Positions 38,617 to 47,289 of a DNA stretch of 64,000 nt are shown piece after piece (positions within the stretch are counted from its first letter, which is position 1; every line of letters begins with the position of its first letter). Below the pieces are notes generated by a model. That model was given only the letters and a program-made list of their open reading frames with translations, did not search any database and was not told the origin of the DNA. Origin of the DNA: Myxococcota bacterium (GTDB taxonomy: Bacteria > Myxococcota > B64-G9); NCBI GenBank assembly GCA_022710975.1, contig JAKLGA010000023.1, forward strand, positions 18,587 through 82,586, in the 5' to 3' direction. A program made the position numbers and the translations under genes.

Positions 38617-39036
38617 GTGAAACGCGCAGTGGTGCGAAAGCCGGCGAGGAAGGCTGCCAGGAAGATCGTCAGGAAGCCGGCCAAGAAGGCAGCCAGGAAG
38701 GCAGCCAAGAAGCCTGCCAAGAAGGTCGCCAGGAAGGTAGTCAGGAAGGCCGCCAAGAAACCGGCCAGGAAACCGGCCGAGGATGAGGTGCTGGCCATCG
38801 TGTTCGTGCCGGCGCTGATCGCCCTGCTGGCCCGGGCGGAGCAGTTGAAGGGCGCGCCGCTCACCCGCGTAGAGGTCGAGCGCATCCGGGACGAGGGCGC
38901 CTGCATCGCGCTCCCGGCCAGCGCCGTCGCGGACGTGGACGAGGGCCGCGGCTACCCCGACATCGATCCGGAGCGGGCCTGGGAGCAGTGGCAGGCGGTC
39001 CGGGTCAGCGTCCTGTCGGCGATGCCGGATCGGTAG
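38617..39036 (+). CDS. Histone H1-like tail fused to a small acidic domain
   Basis: 139 residues from GTG 38617 with GGAG six bases upstream. The first ~55 residues are nearly all Lys, Arg, Ala, Pro and Val in KKAARKAAKKPAKK-style repeats, as in bacterial histone H1-like and eukaryotic linker-histone tails, which bind DNA. The remaining ~80 residues form a distinct acidic helical domain (DEVLAIVFVPALIALLARAEQL, TRVEVERIRDEGACIAL, DPERAWEQWQAVRV). The tail should coat DNA and the domain may recruit or regulate something. It is divergent from the propeller lipoprotein. The DNA-binding role is inferred from composition. Confidence 0.75.
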   Translation: MKRAVVRKPARKAARKIVRKPAKKAARKAAKKPAKKVARKVVRKAAKKPARKPAEDEVLAIVFVPALIALLARAEQLKGAPLTRVEVERIRDEGACIALPASAVADVDEGRGYPDIDPERAWEQWQAVRVSVLSAMPDR

Positions 39037-39418
39037 CCTCGATAGAAAGCTGCCGCGTAGAAAGGTGCCAGCCTCTTTCGGAAGCGGCCATCCCGGCAGG
39101 TTCAGGCTCTCCAATGCGAGATGTGTAACCCTTGGAAATGCAACGATTGACGCAGTTATGACGCGCGTCAAAGCTGCGTCAAAAAGCGTCAAAAAGAGGC
39201 TGGCACCTTCGCCCGGACCGCCATGAATCGCTATTGGTTCTAAGCCGCCTCTTGCCATCCCTCGGTGAAAAGCGACCCCGGCGTCGCGCAGAGGAAAGTG
39301 ATCAGGGACGTGGCACGCTGCAACCACTTTCGGCGGTCTTCAGCTGGGAGGGGTGGCTTGGATCGATTGATGAACGCGACACCTGGTGTGGGATGAGGCG
39401 TTGAAGGAGAGTGCTGGG
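39037..39418. other. Intergenic region around the palindromic element
   Basis: 382 bases between the histone-tail gene and the J-like gene. It contains the 148-base palindromic element; from 39210 to 39418 I see no gene, tRNA or convincing terminator. An AT-rich spot with tandem GATCGATTGATG near 39360 may belong to the promoter of the following gene. Confidence 0.6.
39062..39209. mobile_element. Small palindromic element (MITE/REP-like) with 17-bp inverted ends
   Basis: AAGGTGCCAGCCTCTTT (39062-39078) and its exact complement (39193-39209) bound a 148-base segment with no coding capacity. Inside, 39149-39180 is an imperfect palindrome, GACGCAG-TTAT-GACGC facing GCGTC-AAAG-CTGCGTC, followed by two more GCGTCAAAAA copies. 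The termini resemble ends I recall around REP-associated transposases in other bacteria, but no transposase is encoded here. It probably moves in trans. Confidence 0.6.
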
Positions 39419-39901
39419 ATGGAGGCGGTCGAGCTCACGCGGCTGAAGCAAGCCTACACCCTGCTCGGGGTGCTGCCGGACTCAAGTGCGCTGGGGATCC
39501 GGCGGGCGTACGGGCGTCAGGCCAGGACGTGGCGATCGGACCGGTGGCCGGAGGGCAGCCCGCAGCGGGAGCGGGCCGTGGCGCGGCTGCAGGAGCTCAA
39601 GCAGGCCTTCCGGTTGATCAGACACGCACCGTTGCGCTACCACGTCGAGTCTCCTGGTGTCCCGGCCCGGGCCGGTCGGCCTGGACCGCGGCACAGCGCG
39701 CCTGTCACGAACTGGTTCGAGTGGATCGTGCGCTTCGCGTGCGGCGCGGCCTTCGGCCTGCTCGTCCTGGTCCTGCACTGCCTCGTGGAGCTCTCGACGG
39801 CGATCCTGATCTGTGTCCCGCTGGCGACCGGGCTCGGGTCCGCCCTGCTCGGCGACCGTTTCTGGCACACGATCTTGAGGAGCATGCTGTGGTGGGCCTG
39901 A
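39419..39901 (+). CDS. Degenerate J-domain protein with C-terminal membrane helices
   Basis: 160 residues from ATG 39419 (GTG 39386 possible). Residues ~5-60 have the spacing of a DnaJ domain (AYTLLGVLPDSSALGIRRAYGR; LQELKQAFRLI), but the HPD that activates DnaK is SDR. A basic linker precedes two membrane helices (FACGAAFGLLVLVLHCLVELSTAILICVPLATG). It would be a membrane-bound J-like protein unable to stimulate Hsp70 normally. It converges with the SnoaL-like gene one base away. J-domain resemblance is moderate and judged by eye. Confidence 0.65.
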   Translation: MEAVELTRLKQAYTLLGVLPDSSALGIRRAYGRQARTWRSDRWPEGSPQRERAVARLQELKQAFRLIRHAPLRYHVESPGVPARAGRPGPRHSAPVTNWFEWIVRFACGAAFGLLVLVLHCLVELSTAILICVPLATGLGSALLGDRFWHTILRSMLWWA

Positions 39902-39902
39902 G

Positions 39903-40286
39903 CTAGAGCAGGCCGGTGCGGTCGAAGTACACCTCGTTGCGCCGGATCAGGCCGCCCTCGAGCTGGACCAGGCACACCCCGTCGAGCTCCAGGAGCTTCC
40001 CGCGAGTCGGGACGCGGGCGTGCCACAGGTTGACGAAGCCGCCTGCCATGGGGATGGAGCTCCGCTGGGTCCAGACCCAGTCCGGGTAGCGGGCCAGGAG
40101 CTTCCTGAAGTAGCCGAGCAGCGCCTCCCGGCCCTGGAGCCCGCGGGGCACGGCGGGATCCAGGTAGAAGGCGTCCGGCGCGTAGAAGCCGGCCAGGACC
40201 TCGGGCCGGTTGCCGGTCCAGGCCGGCAGCCAGGAGTCCGCGAACCTCCGCGCCGCGTCCTCGCCCAGCGCTCCTTCGAGCTGCAT
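39903..40286 (-). CDS. SnoaL/NTF2-like protein
   Basis: 127 residues from ATG 40284-40286, with GGAGGTGGAC directly upstream; the ATG eight codons earlier is inferior. NTF2-fold features: FADSWLPAWTGNRPEVLAGFYAPDAFYLDPAVP (early helix and turn), GLQGREALLGYFRKLLARYPDW, then a beta-sheet with FVNLWHARVP and LDGVCLVQLEGGLIRRNEVYFD. This matches the ketosteroid isomerase/SnoaL-like superfamily. It is small and cytosolic; the substrate cannot be told. It is divergent from the next lipoprotein gene. Confidence 0.85.
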   Translation of the reverse strand: MQLEGALGEDAARRFADSWLPAWTGNRPEVLAGFYAPDAFYLDPAVPRGLQGREALLGYFRKLLARYPDWVWTQRSSIPMAGGFVNLWHARVPTRGKLLELDGVCLVQLEGGLIRRNEVYFDRTGLL

Positions 40287-40399
40287 GTCCACCTCCAGCC
40301 TCCCGGGCATCCTACCACCTGGCGGCGCGGGCGAGGCGATGCTAGACCAGGACGGTGAGGAGCGCGCGCTCCGCTGGCGCAGGCTCCCCGGGAGGATGC

Positions 40400-42703
40400 A
40401 TGCTCAACGTCGGCAGCCTGGTGGGGGCCCTGTTGGTTTGCTGGAGCGCCGCCGGGTGCGGCACCGAGGCCGGGTTCGCGCCCTTCAGCCCGCCGGTGCC
40501 GGCCCAGCCGTACGTCGACCGGCCCTTCCTGCAGGAGGAGAACCACACCACCAACGAGCTCGAGCCGGGCATCGGCGCGCTGGTCGCGGTGGCGCTGCCG
40601 CCCCCCGAGGCCTCCGGGTTCGAGGTCCCCACCCAGGTGACGCCCCGCGGGCTGGTCGGGCGCGACGGCCAGGGCGCACCGCGGATCGCCTCCATCCCCG
40701 CGGCCGATCCCGACCTGATCGCGGCCTCGTTCCTCGGCGCCGAGCTGCTGCTCGCCGGTCCGCGCGGGCTCTACCGCTGCGGCCCGGCCGCGTGCGCGGC
40801 GAGTGACCCGGCGCCTGCCGGGCTCACCGTCCTCGGCCTGGCGCCCGCGGCCACCTCGACGCGGGTGTACGTGCTGACCGACGTCGGGCTCGGCTGGCTC
40901 GACGCCGGTGGGGCCGTGCGCTGGCCGGCGCCGGGCGGGGCCTCGGTGACCGCGGCCCTGGAGCGCGGCGACGACCTGCTGCTCGCCGGGCCGGCCGGCC
41001 TGGCCGCCCACCCGCGGCCCGCCGGGGACACGCTCGGCGCGGCGCGCTGGACGTTCACCGCCGCCGATGGCCTGGCCGCCGGCCGGATCGCCGCCCTGGT
41101 CGCGGACGTCACGCTCCCGCAGGCGCTCGACCTGGTGGCCGTGGGCGACGCCGGGCTGCAGGGCCTGTCCCTCGCCGGCGCGGCGCCGCAGGTGGTGGAG
41201 GTGCCGCTCTTCGCCGCGGATCGGGTTCCGCTGGATCGGCCCACGGCCGCGACGCGCGCCGCGGACGGCGGGCTGCTGGTGGCCACCCGCGGCGGCGCCT
41301 GCCGCGTCATGGAACGCGGCCTCGGCCCCGAGTGGCGGGTGTACAACGCCGAGCGCTGGCTGCCCGACGGCGACGTGCGCGGCCTGGCGGCCGATCCTCG
41401 GCTCGCCGACGGCCCGCTCTACTTCGCCACCGCGGGCGGCCTGGCCAGGGTCACCGCGCGGCGGCTGACGCTCGAGGAGAAGCTCGCGCCCTTCGTCGAG
41501 CGCGTCGTCCTGCGGCACGATCGCGACGGCGCGGTGGCCGACTCGCACCTGACCCGGCGCGGCGATCTCTCCTCCAACATCCCCTGGGACTCGGACAACG
41601 ACGGCGGCTGGACCGCCTACTGGCTGCTGGCCGAGTGCTTCCGCTACCAGGTTACCGGCGATCCGGCCGCGAAGCAGCACTTCGACCGGTCGCTCGAGCG
41701 CATGCTCAGCCTGCAGACCCTGACCGGCACCGACTACTTCCTGGCCCGGGCGGTGATCCGCAAGCAGGGCTGCCCACTCGACGACTGCGACGGTCCTGAC
41801 GACGGCGAGTGGTTCACCTCCCCGGACGGCGAGTGGTGGGTCAAGGGCGACACCTCGAACGACGAGGTGACCTCGCACATGTTCATGATGGGCCACGCCT
41901 ACGAGCTGTGCGCCGACGGCGAGCAGCGCGCCCAGATCCGCCAGCACGTCTCGCGCATCGTGGGCGGCCTGCTCGACCACGGCTACCAGCTCCTGGACGT
42001 GGACGGGCTGGTGACCACCTACGGGCAGTTCGATCCGGCCTACGTCAACGACTCGCTGCCCGGCAAGTACGGCGACGGCGGCCACCGCTCGGCGCAGCTC
42101 CTGGCCTGCCTGGTGCTGGCCTACTACATGACGGGCGAGGCCCGCTACCTCGAGGCCGAGCGGCTGCTCGTCCGCGAGCACCACTACGACACCAACGTGC
42201 TGACCGAGGCCGACTACCCCTTCCGCGCGGGCAACGGCGACGGCGACGAGCTGGGCACCCAGGCCTTCTTCGTGCTGGTGCGCTTCGAGCAGGATCCGGC
42301 CCTGCGGGCCACGTGGCTGGCCGGCTGGGAGAACACCTACCGCCACCTGGTGCTGCAGCAGGGCGCCTTCTGGGATCTGGCCCACGCCGTGATCGGAGGC
42401 GCCGCGCCGCGGTTCGAGGAGGCCGGGCGCTGGCTGCGCCTGGCGCCGGTCGACTTCATCCGCTGGGAGATGCGCAATCTCCAGCGCCGCGATCTCGTGG
42501 CCGCGCCGGACTACTACCACGACAGCGGGCGGATGCGCTCGGACGGCCGCATCCTGCCCTACGACGAGCGGCCCAACGATCGCTGGAACACCGATCAGTT
42601 CAAGGTCGAGGGCGGCCTGGGGCCGTTCATCGAGATGGACGGCGCCGACGTGCTGATGCCCTACTGGATGGGGCGGCACTACGGGATGATCATCCCCGAG
42701 TGA
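40400..42703 (+). CDS. Large lipoprotein: beta-propeller plus helical (alpha/alpha) domain
   Basis: 767 residues from ATG 40400 behind GGGAGGATGC. Lipobox SAAGC at residue ~20. Residues ~80-370 show repeated LLLAGPxGLxxH/VRGLAADPRLADGPLYFAT units of propeller type. From ~385 a helical domain is rich in Asp/Trp/His (SNIPWDSDNDGGWTAYWLLAECFRYQ; WWVKGDTSNDEVTSHMFMMGHAYEL; YGDGGHRSAQLLACLVLAYYMTGEARYLEAE), resembling alpha/alpha-toroid glycoside hydrolase or lyase folds. A secreted polysaccharide-active enzyme is plausible but unproven; I cannot name the family. Confidence 0.75.
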   Translation: MLNVGSLVGALLVCWSAAGCGTEAGFAPFSPPVPAQPYVDRPFLQEENHTTNELEPGIGALVAVALPPPEASGFEVPTQVTPRGLVGRDGQGAPRIASIPAADPDLIAASFLGAELLLAGPRGLYRCGPAACAASDPAPAGLTVLGLAPAATSTRVYVLTDVGLGWLDAGGAVRWPAPGGASVTAALERGDDLLLAGPAGLAAHPRPAGDTLGAARWTFTAADGLAAGRIAALVADVTLPQALDLVAVGDAGLQGLSLAGAAPQVVEVPLFAADRVPLDRPTAATRAADGGLLVATRGGACRVMERGLGPEWRVYNAERWLPDGDVRGLAADPRLADGPLYFATAGGLARVTARRLTLEEKLAPFVERVVLRHDRDGAVADSHLTRRGDLSSNIPWDSDNDGGWTAYWLLAECFRYQVTGDPAAKQHFDRSLERMLSLQTLTGTDYFLARAVIRKQGCPLDDCDGPDDGEWFTSPDGEWWVKGDTSNDEVTSHMFMMGHAYELCADGEQRAQIRQHVSRIVGGLLDHGYQLLDVDGLVTTYGQFDPAYVNDSLPGKYGDGGHRSAQLLACLVLAYYMTGEARYLEAERLLVREHHYDTNVLTEADYPFRAGNGDGDELGTQAFFVLVRFEQDPALRATWLAGWENTYRHLVLQQGAFWDLAHAVIGGAAPRFEEAGRWLRLAPVDFIRWEMRNLQRRDLVAAPDYYHDSGRMRSDGRILPYDERPNDRWNTDQFKVEGGLGPFIEMDGADVLMPYWMGRHYGMIIPE

Positions 42704-42710
42704 AGGCCGC

Positions 42711-43541
42711 TCACTCGATGGGCTTCATGCCGGCCTCGACGCAGATGGGTCTCTCGCCCTCGAAGAAGTAGTAGGCGTCGTTGGCCCGCACCAGCCAGCG
42801 GCCGTGCCCCTCGTCGCGGAAGCTGACCGCCCTGTGGTTGGCTGGCGGGTCCTTGAACCGATCGAGATCCAGCTCGGGCACGGTGTCGCGCCGGCCGCCG
42901 CCCCGGGCGAGCTTCACCTCCGGCCCGAGCAGGCGCGCGAGCGCCTCCCGCTGGTCGAGGTGCAGCGCCAGGACGAGCTGGTTGTAGGCCAGATCCACGG
43001 CGGCGTGGGGGCTCGCGGCGAAGGGGTAGTGCAGCATGAGCTGTCCCTTGGCCCTGGCCTCCTGGTCGATGGAGAAGCGGAAGGTGGCCGGCTCGTAGGC
43101 CAGGTACGGGCCGTTCTCCTTCACCCAGGCCCGGCGCTCGGCGCTGTCTCTGAACCTCCGGCCCAGCATGTCCTCGAGCCGCGAGCCCAGGAACCCCTGC
43201 ACCTCACCCGTGCTCCGCAGGCCCTCGGGCGGCGAGTCCAGGAACTCGGAGAACACCTCGACCACGTGGCGGTCGGTGCGAATGAGGTCGAGCAGGTGGA
43301 CGGCCTCCCAGGCCAGCGCCGGGTACTTCCTGGCCACCTCGGCCAGCGGGTACACCGCGGCCCGGTGCACGCTCACCAGGAACCAGGTGGCCGCCTGGCG
43401 CTCGGCCGGGGTGGTCTTCGGATCCGCGATCTTGCGGACGTTCTCCAGCGCGCACTCCCCGGTGATGTCCTGCCAGGCCAGGGCCGGCGCGCCCGCCAGG
43501 AGCAGCGCGCAGAGGGCGCACAGCGACAGCAGCCCGCGCAT
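42711..43541 (-). CDS. Exported protein, unknown
   Basis: 276 residues from ATG 43539-43541 with a signal peptide (LCALCALLLAGAPALAW). The N-terminal half is helical (ERQAATWFLVSVHRAAVYPLAEVARKYPALAWEAV, HEAT-like), the C-terminal half mixed alpha/beta, with DEGHGRWLVRANDAYYFFEGERPICVEAGMKPIE at the end. Two cysteines may pair. It is convergent with the preceding lipoprotein gene (seven bases) and divergent from the TAT-exported protein. No recognised family. Confidence 0.78.
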   Translation of the reverse strand: MRGLLSLCALCALLLAGAPALAWQDITGECALENVRKIADPKTTPAERQAATWFLVSVHRAAVYPLAEVARKYPALAWEAVHLLDLIRTDRHVVEVFSEFLDSPPEGLRSTGEVQGFLGSRLEDMLGRRFRDSAERRAWVKENGPYLAYEPATFRFSIDQEARAKGQLMLHYPFAASPHAAVDLAYNQLVLALHLDQREALARLLGPEVKLARGGGRRDTVPELDLDRFKDPPANHRAVSFRDEGHGRWLVRANDAYYFFEGERPICVEAGMKPIE

Positions 43542-43675
43542 GGGTCACCTCCGTCGTTCGCCTCATTATACGGATCAGCCCGGCGGAAGTCGTCGTGCAG
43601 GGGGTTGACATGCACGCCCCTCCCGCCGCCTAATGACCTCGATTGCTGACTCGAAGGTGCGATGGGAGGCGACCG

Positions 43676-44017
43676 ATGGACGAGAAGAGCGGATTCAGCC
43701 GGCGCGATCTGTTGAAGCTGCTCGGCAGCGTGACCGTGGCGGCCGGGGCGGGCTCGGTGGTGGCCACCCTGCTGCCCGGCTGCGGCGAGGACCAGGCCAG
43801 CGATCTCCCGGCCGGCTGCAGCCTGCTGTCCGAGGAGACCGTGATCGACCTCACCAACGGCTATGCCTACGAGGTCCAGGAGCTCCAGTGCCAGGTGGAT
43901 CAGCCGGCCCTGGACTGCTACTGCTACACCGGCGACTACGTCTACTACTCGGGCGACTACCACGCGCCGGTGAACGGCCGGCCCTGCGTGTGTGTGCGCA
44001 GCCGCCTGGCCGAGTAG
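43676..44017 (+). CDS. TAT-exported small Cys-rich lipoprotein
   Basis: 113 residues from ATG 43676 after GGGAGG. The twin-arginine motif SRRDLLKLLG is followed by a hydrophobic stretch (VTVAAGAGSVVATLLPGC) ending in a lipobox, so it should leave folded and be lipidated. The mature ~80 residues hold seven more cysteines (CSLL, CQVD, LDCYCYTG, RPCVCV) and many Tyr/Asp. TAT use suggests a cofactor or metal bound in the cytoplasm. Family unknown. It is 11 bases upstream of the glycosyltransferase gene. Confidence 0.8.
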   Translation: MDEKSGFSRRDLLKLLGSVTVAAGAGSVVATLLPGCGEDQASDLPAGCSLLSEETVIDLTNGYAYEVQELQCQVDQPALDCYCYTGDYVYYSGDYHAPVNGRPCVCVRSRLAE

Positions 44018-44028
44018 CCCGCCCCGCG

Positions 44029-46158
44029 GTGAGCCCCGCCCTCCAGATCGCCCTCGTCCACGCCTTTCCGCTCGAGCTGGACTCGGCCGCCTGCCGGGGC
44101 CTGCGCTGGCTGCGCGACGAGCTCACCCGGCGCGGGGCGCGGGTCGAGGCGGTCACGCCCGCGGATCCGGGCGCGCTCGGCGTGGCGCTGGCGACGGCCG
44201 GGGTGGTCTGCGCGGGGGAGCTCCGGCCCTGCGAGCACGAGCTGGCCGTGGTGTCTGCCCTGGCGCGCTGCCCCGCGCCGCTCGTGCTCCTGCCCCAGGG
44301 CTACCCGTTCTGCGAGATCGGGACCCGGGTCTGCCCCCGCTGCCCGCTCCGGCTGCGGTGTGAGAGCACCCACCGGGTGGCCGCCTACCGCCACCTGTTC
44401 GCGCGCGCCGCGCGGGTGGTGTACCTCTCGCCGCTCCACCGCCGGGCCTGCGAGGGCTTCCTGGGCGCGCACCCCGGGGCGCTCACCCTGGCGCCTCCGG
44501 ACCCCTGGCCGCTGCCCGCGGGCGGGGGCGAGGGGAGCGCGGCCTTCCCCAACCCCAACGATCCCGGCGAGTGGGAGCGGCTGCGCGAGCACTGCCTGGC
44601 GCACCCTGGCGAGGTGGTCTCGGCCTACGCGGACGAGCTCCCGCCCGGCGATCTCCCGGACAACCTGCGGCCCGTGCGCCTGGCCCGGTCCGGCCCCCGG
44701 GGCGAGTTGCTCGCCCGGCACGCGCGGCTGGTGCTGCTCCCGGAGCGGCCGCTGCCCTTCGGCCAGGACGCCGCCGCCATGCTGCTCGCCGGGCGCGGCG
44801 CCGCGCTGGGCGAGGCCGTCGGGCTGGCTCACTGGCTGGGCCCGGAGCCGGGCGCCGGGGCCATCCAGGCGCTCGTGGACGAGGCCCGGCGCGAGCTGCC
44901 CGGGCTGGTGCTGGAAGCGGGCTCCGCCCTGCCGGCGCCCGCCCCGCAGGCCCCGCGCTTCGGGCGCGTGCTCCTGTGGGCGCACGGCCTGGGGCTCGGC
45001 GACTCGATCAACCTCCTGCCCTTCGCCCGCTCGCTGGCCGAGTCCTGCCGGGAGGGGCTCACCTGGGCGCTCCCCGCCCGGCACGCGACCCTGCTCGAGG
45101 GCGCGCTGGACGCCAGCCTGCAGCCCCACGAGGAGCTCGATCCGGAGCAGGCCCGCGCCCGTTTCGAGCTGGTGGTCGAGGTGTCGGTGTACCGCGATCG
45201 CCTGTACGCCGGCGACCTGGTGGACGAGCGCTGGCTGCAGCTCGAGCTGGCCCGGCCGAGCAACGGCTTCCAGCGTGTGCACGAGAACCTGCTCGACCTC
45301 CTGGCGAGCGCGGGCCTGCCCGCCCGCCCGGAGCGCCCGCGCCTGGCGCTCCGCCCGGAGGAGCGGCGGGCGGCCGAGGCGCGCCTGTCGTCCGCCGGGC
45401 TGGACGCCCGCGCGGGGCTCGTCCTGGCCGTGCACCCCGGGGCGGGCGCGGCGGTGAAGCGCTGGCCCCCCGGGCGTTTCGGCGAGCTCTGCAGGTGGGC
45501 CCGGCGCGAGCTCGGGGCCGGGCTGGTGCTCCTCGGCGGGCCGGAGGAGGACGCGCTGCTGGACGCCGTGCTGGCGGCGGAACCCGGGGCGGCGCTCGTC
45601 TCGCGGGGCGAGCCGCTGCGCGAGGTGGCCGCGCTGCTCCAGGCCTGCACCGCGCTCGCCTGCAACGACTCGGGGCTGATGCACCTGGCCTGCGCCGTGG
45701 ACACGCCGGTGCTGGCCCTGTTCGGGCCCTCCAGCGAGCACGTGTGGGGACCCTCCGCGCCGCTCGCCCAGGTGGTCGCCCCGGCCGGCGGCGGGCCTGG
45801 CCGACGCGCCCTGGACGCGCTCGGGGTGTCCGAGGTGGCCACCGGGCTCGCCGCGCTCCTGGGGCGGATCGCCGCCGCGCCGCCGGGCGACGTCCGCCGC
45901 CTGCTGGCGCGCTCCCCCTCGGCCCGCCGCGAGCAGCTCGCGGACGGGTGGGGCTGGGCGGCCGCGCGGGGCCAGGCTCGCCTGGCCTGCCGCGGCGCAG
46001 GAGACCCGGTGGCGCTCCTGCTCGAGACCGCCGCGCGTCCGGTCGCGTACGCCGAGCTGTGCGCGGCGCACGGCGCCGCCCTGGTCGAGCTGGCGCTGGT
46101 GGCCGGGCTCCTCGCGCCGCCCTGGGCCGCGGCCGCGCTGGGGGGGGAGCGCGGATGA
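44029..46158 (+). CDS. Glycosyltransferase family 9-like, two-domain
   Basis: 709 residues from GTG 44029. The C-terminal half (~310-640) is a heptosyltransferase-type GT9 domain: LLWAHGLGLGDSINLLPFARSLAE, VHPGAGAAVKRWPPGRFGELC, LLGGPEEDALLDAV, and the donor-site ACNDSGLMHLACAVDTPVLALFGPS. The N-terminal ~300 residues look like a second GT-B-type domain with a four-Cys knot (CEIGTRVCPRCPLRLRC, ~85-105), uncommon in GT9 enzymes and possibly zinc or Fe-S binding. It likely adds sugars to lipopolysaccharide or another surface glycan at the inner membrane. It overlaps the next gene by four bases. Confidence 0.82.
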   Translation: MSPALQIALVHAFPLELDSAACRGLRWLRDELTRRGARVEAVTPADPGALGVALATAGVVCAGELRPCEHELAVVSALARCPAPLVLLPQGYPFCEIGTRVCPRCPLRLRCESTHRVAAYRHLFARAARVVYLSPLHRRACEGFLGAHPGALTLAPPDPWPLPAGGGEGSAAFPNPNDPGEWERLREHCLAHPGEVVSAYADELPPGDLPDNLRPVRLARSGPRGELLARHARLVLLPERPLPFGQDAAAMLLAGRGAALGEAVGLAHWLGPEPGAGAIQALVDEARRELPGLVLEAGSALPAPAPQAPRFGRVLLWAHGLGLGDSINLLPFARSLAESCREGLTWALPARHATLLEGALDASLQPHEELDPEQARARFELVVEVSVYRDRLYAGDLVDERWLQLELARPSNGFQRVHENLLDLLASAGLPARPERPRLALRPEERRAAEARLSSAGLDARAGLVLAVHPGAGAAVKRWPPGRFGELCRWARRELGAGLVLLGGPEEDALLDAVLAAEPGAALVSRGEPLREVAALLQACTALACNDSGLMHLACAVDTPVLALFGPSSEHVWGPSAPLAQVVAPAGGGPGRRALDALGVSEVATGLAALLGRIAAAPPGDVRRLLARSPSARREQLADGWGWAAARGQARLACRGAGDPVALLLETAARPVAYAELCAAHGAALVELALVAGLLAPPWAAAALGGERG

Positions 46159-47189
46159 GCCGGCTCGAGCCCCGCCTCGGCTACCTGGCCGAGTCCGGTT
46201 TCCAGCACGCCTTCCCGGTGGAGGCCATGCTGCGGGTGGCTCCCGGGCCGTTGTTCACCACCGGGCAGCGGCTGGCCGAGCGCTTCCACGGGCGCACCGA
46301 GGTGGTCCGGGTGGGGGCCGAGGGACTGTCCGCGGCCCTGGCCGCGCGCGGTGTCGACGTGCTGGTCTCCAGCAGCCACCTGCTCCCGCCGGCCATGCTG
46401 CGCGCCCAGGCGCCCGGGCTCAGGGTGGTGTTCGTCAGCCACGGCGAGAGCGAAAAGACCCACGGACAGGGCGCCAGGCCGCAGCCCTCCTGGCAGGTGA
46501 TGCCGGTGAACGCGCAGTTCGATCTGGCCCTGGTCGCCAGCCACCACCACTTCCAGACCCAGGTGAACCCGCGCAAGGAGCTGGTGGGCTACCTCAAACA
46601 CGATCTCTTCCTGCACGGCGGCTACGGCCTGCGCGCGCCCGAGCCGGGCTGGGTGCTGTGGGCCCCGGGCTGGGGCCGGCACTCGTCGGTCGCCCACTGG
46701 CTGGACGCCGTGGTCGAGGCCACGGGCCGGCTGGGGCTGCGCTGCCTGCTGCACTTCCACCCCCACAGCCACACGACCGAGCCGCACCTGGTGCAACGCG
46801 CCCAGGCGCTCGTGCTGCGCCACGATCACCTGCGCCTGGCGCAGTGCTTCAACGTCCTCGAGCTCATGGCGCGCTCGGCGCTCCTGCTCGGGGACGTGTC
46901 CTCGGTCACCCACGACTGGCTCATGTTCGATCGGCCGCTGGTCTTCCTCGATCACCCGGGCCTGAGCTTCCCGGACGAGAAGCGCCTGTTCCCGGTGGGC
47001 CGCGCGCTGCGCCACCGGGAGGAGCTCTCGCGCGCGCTGGGCGAGGAGCTGGCCGAGCCCGCGCGCGGCAGCGCCGCCCGCCGACAGGCCCTGGCCGAGC
47101 GCTACTTCCAGCTCGACGGCCGCGCCGCGGAGCGGGCCCTGGAGGCCATCCTGCGCTGGTGGCACGGCCCCTGGGCCAAGGGGCCCTGA
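46155..47189 (+). CDS. CDP-glycerol glycerophosphotransferase-like enzyme
   Basis: 344 residues; ATG 46155 overlaps the glycosyltransferase stop. The features recall the TagB/TarF/TagF group: VFVSHGESEKTH (acceptor/active His region), LVGYLKHDLF, WGRHSSV, CLLHFHPHSHTTEPH, and the donor-binding GDVSSVTHDWLMFDRPLVFLDHPG. Such enzymes move glycerol- or ribitol-phosphate onto glycans. With the GT9-like partner it probably decorates a surface polysaccharide, unusual but not unknown in Gram-negative bacteria. Confidence 0.8.
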   Translation: MSRLEPRLGYLAESGFQHAFPVEAMLRVAPGPLFTTGQRLAERFHGRTEVVRVGAEGLSAALAARGVDVLVSSSHLLPPAMLRAQAPGLRVVFVSHGESEKTHGQGARPQPSWQVMPVNAQFDLALVASHHHFQTQVNPRKELVGYLKHDLFLHGGYGLRAPEPGWVLWAPGWGRHSSVAHWLDAVVEATGRLGLRCLLHFHPHSHTTEPHLVQRAQALVLRHDHLRLAQCFNVLELMARSALLLGDVSSVTHDWLMFDRPLVFLDHPGLSFPDEKRLFPVGRALRHREELSRALGEELAEPARGSAARRQALAERYFQLDGRAAERALEAILRWWHGPWAKGP

Positions 47190-47289
47190 GGCCAGGCCGG
47201 GGGTGGAGACCGAATTCTGGCTGGACGGGACGATCTCCGCGCGCTACATTGGGTACGACCAGGGGCGGGAGAAGGAACGGTCCTGCACC

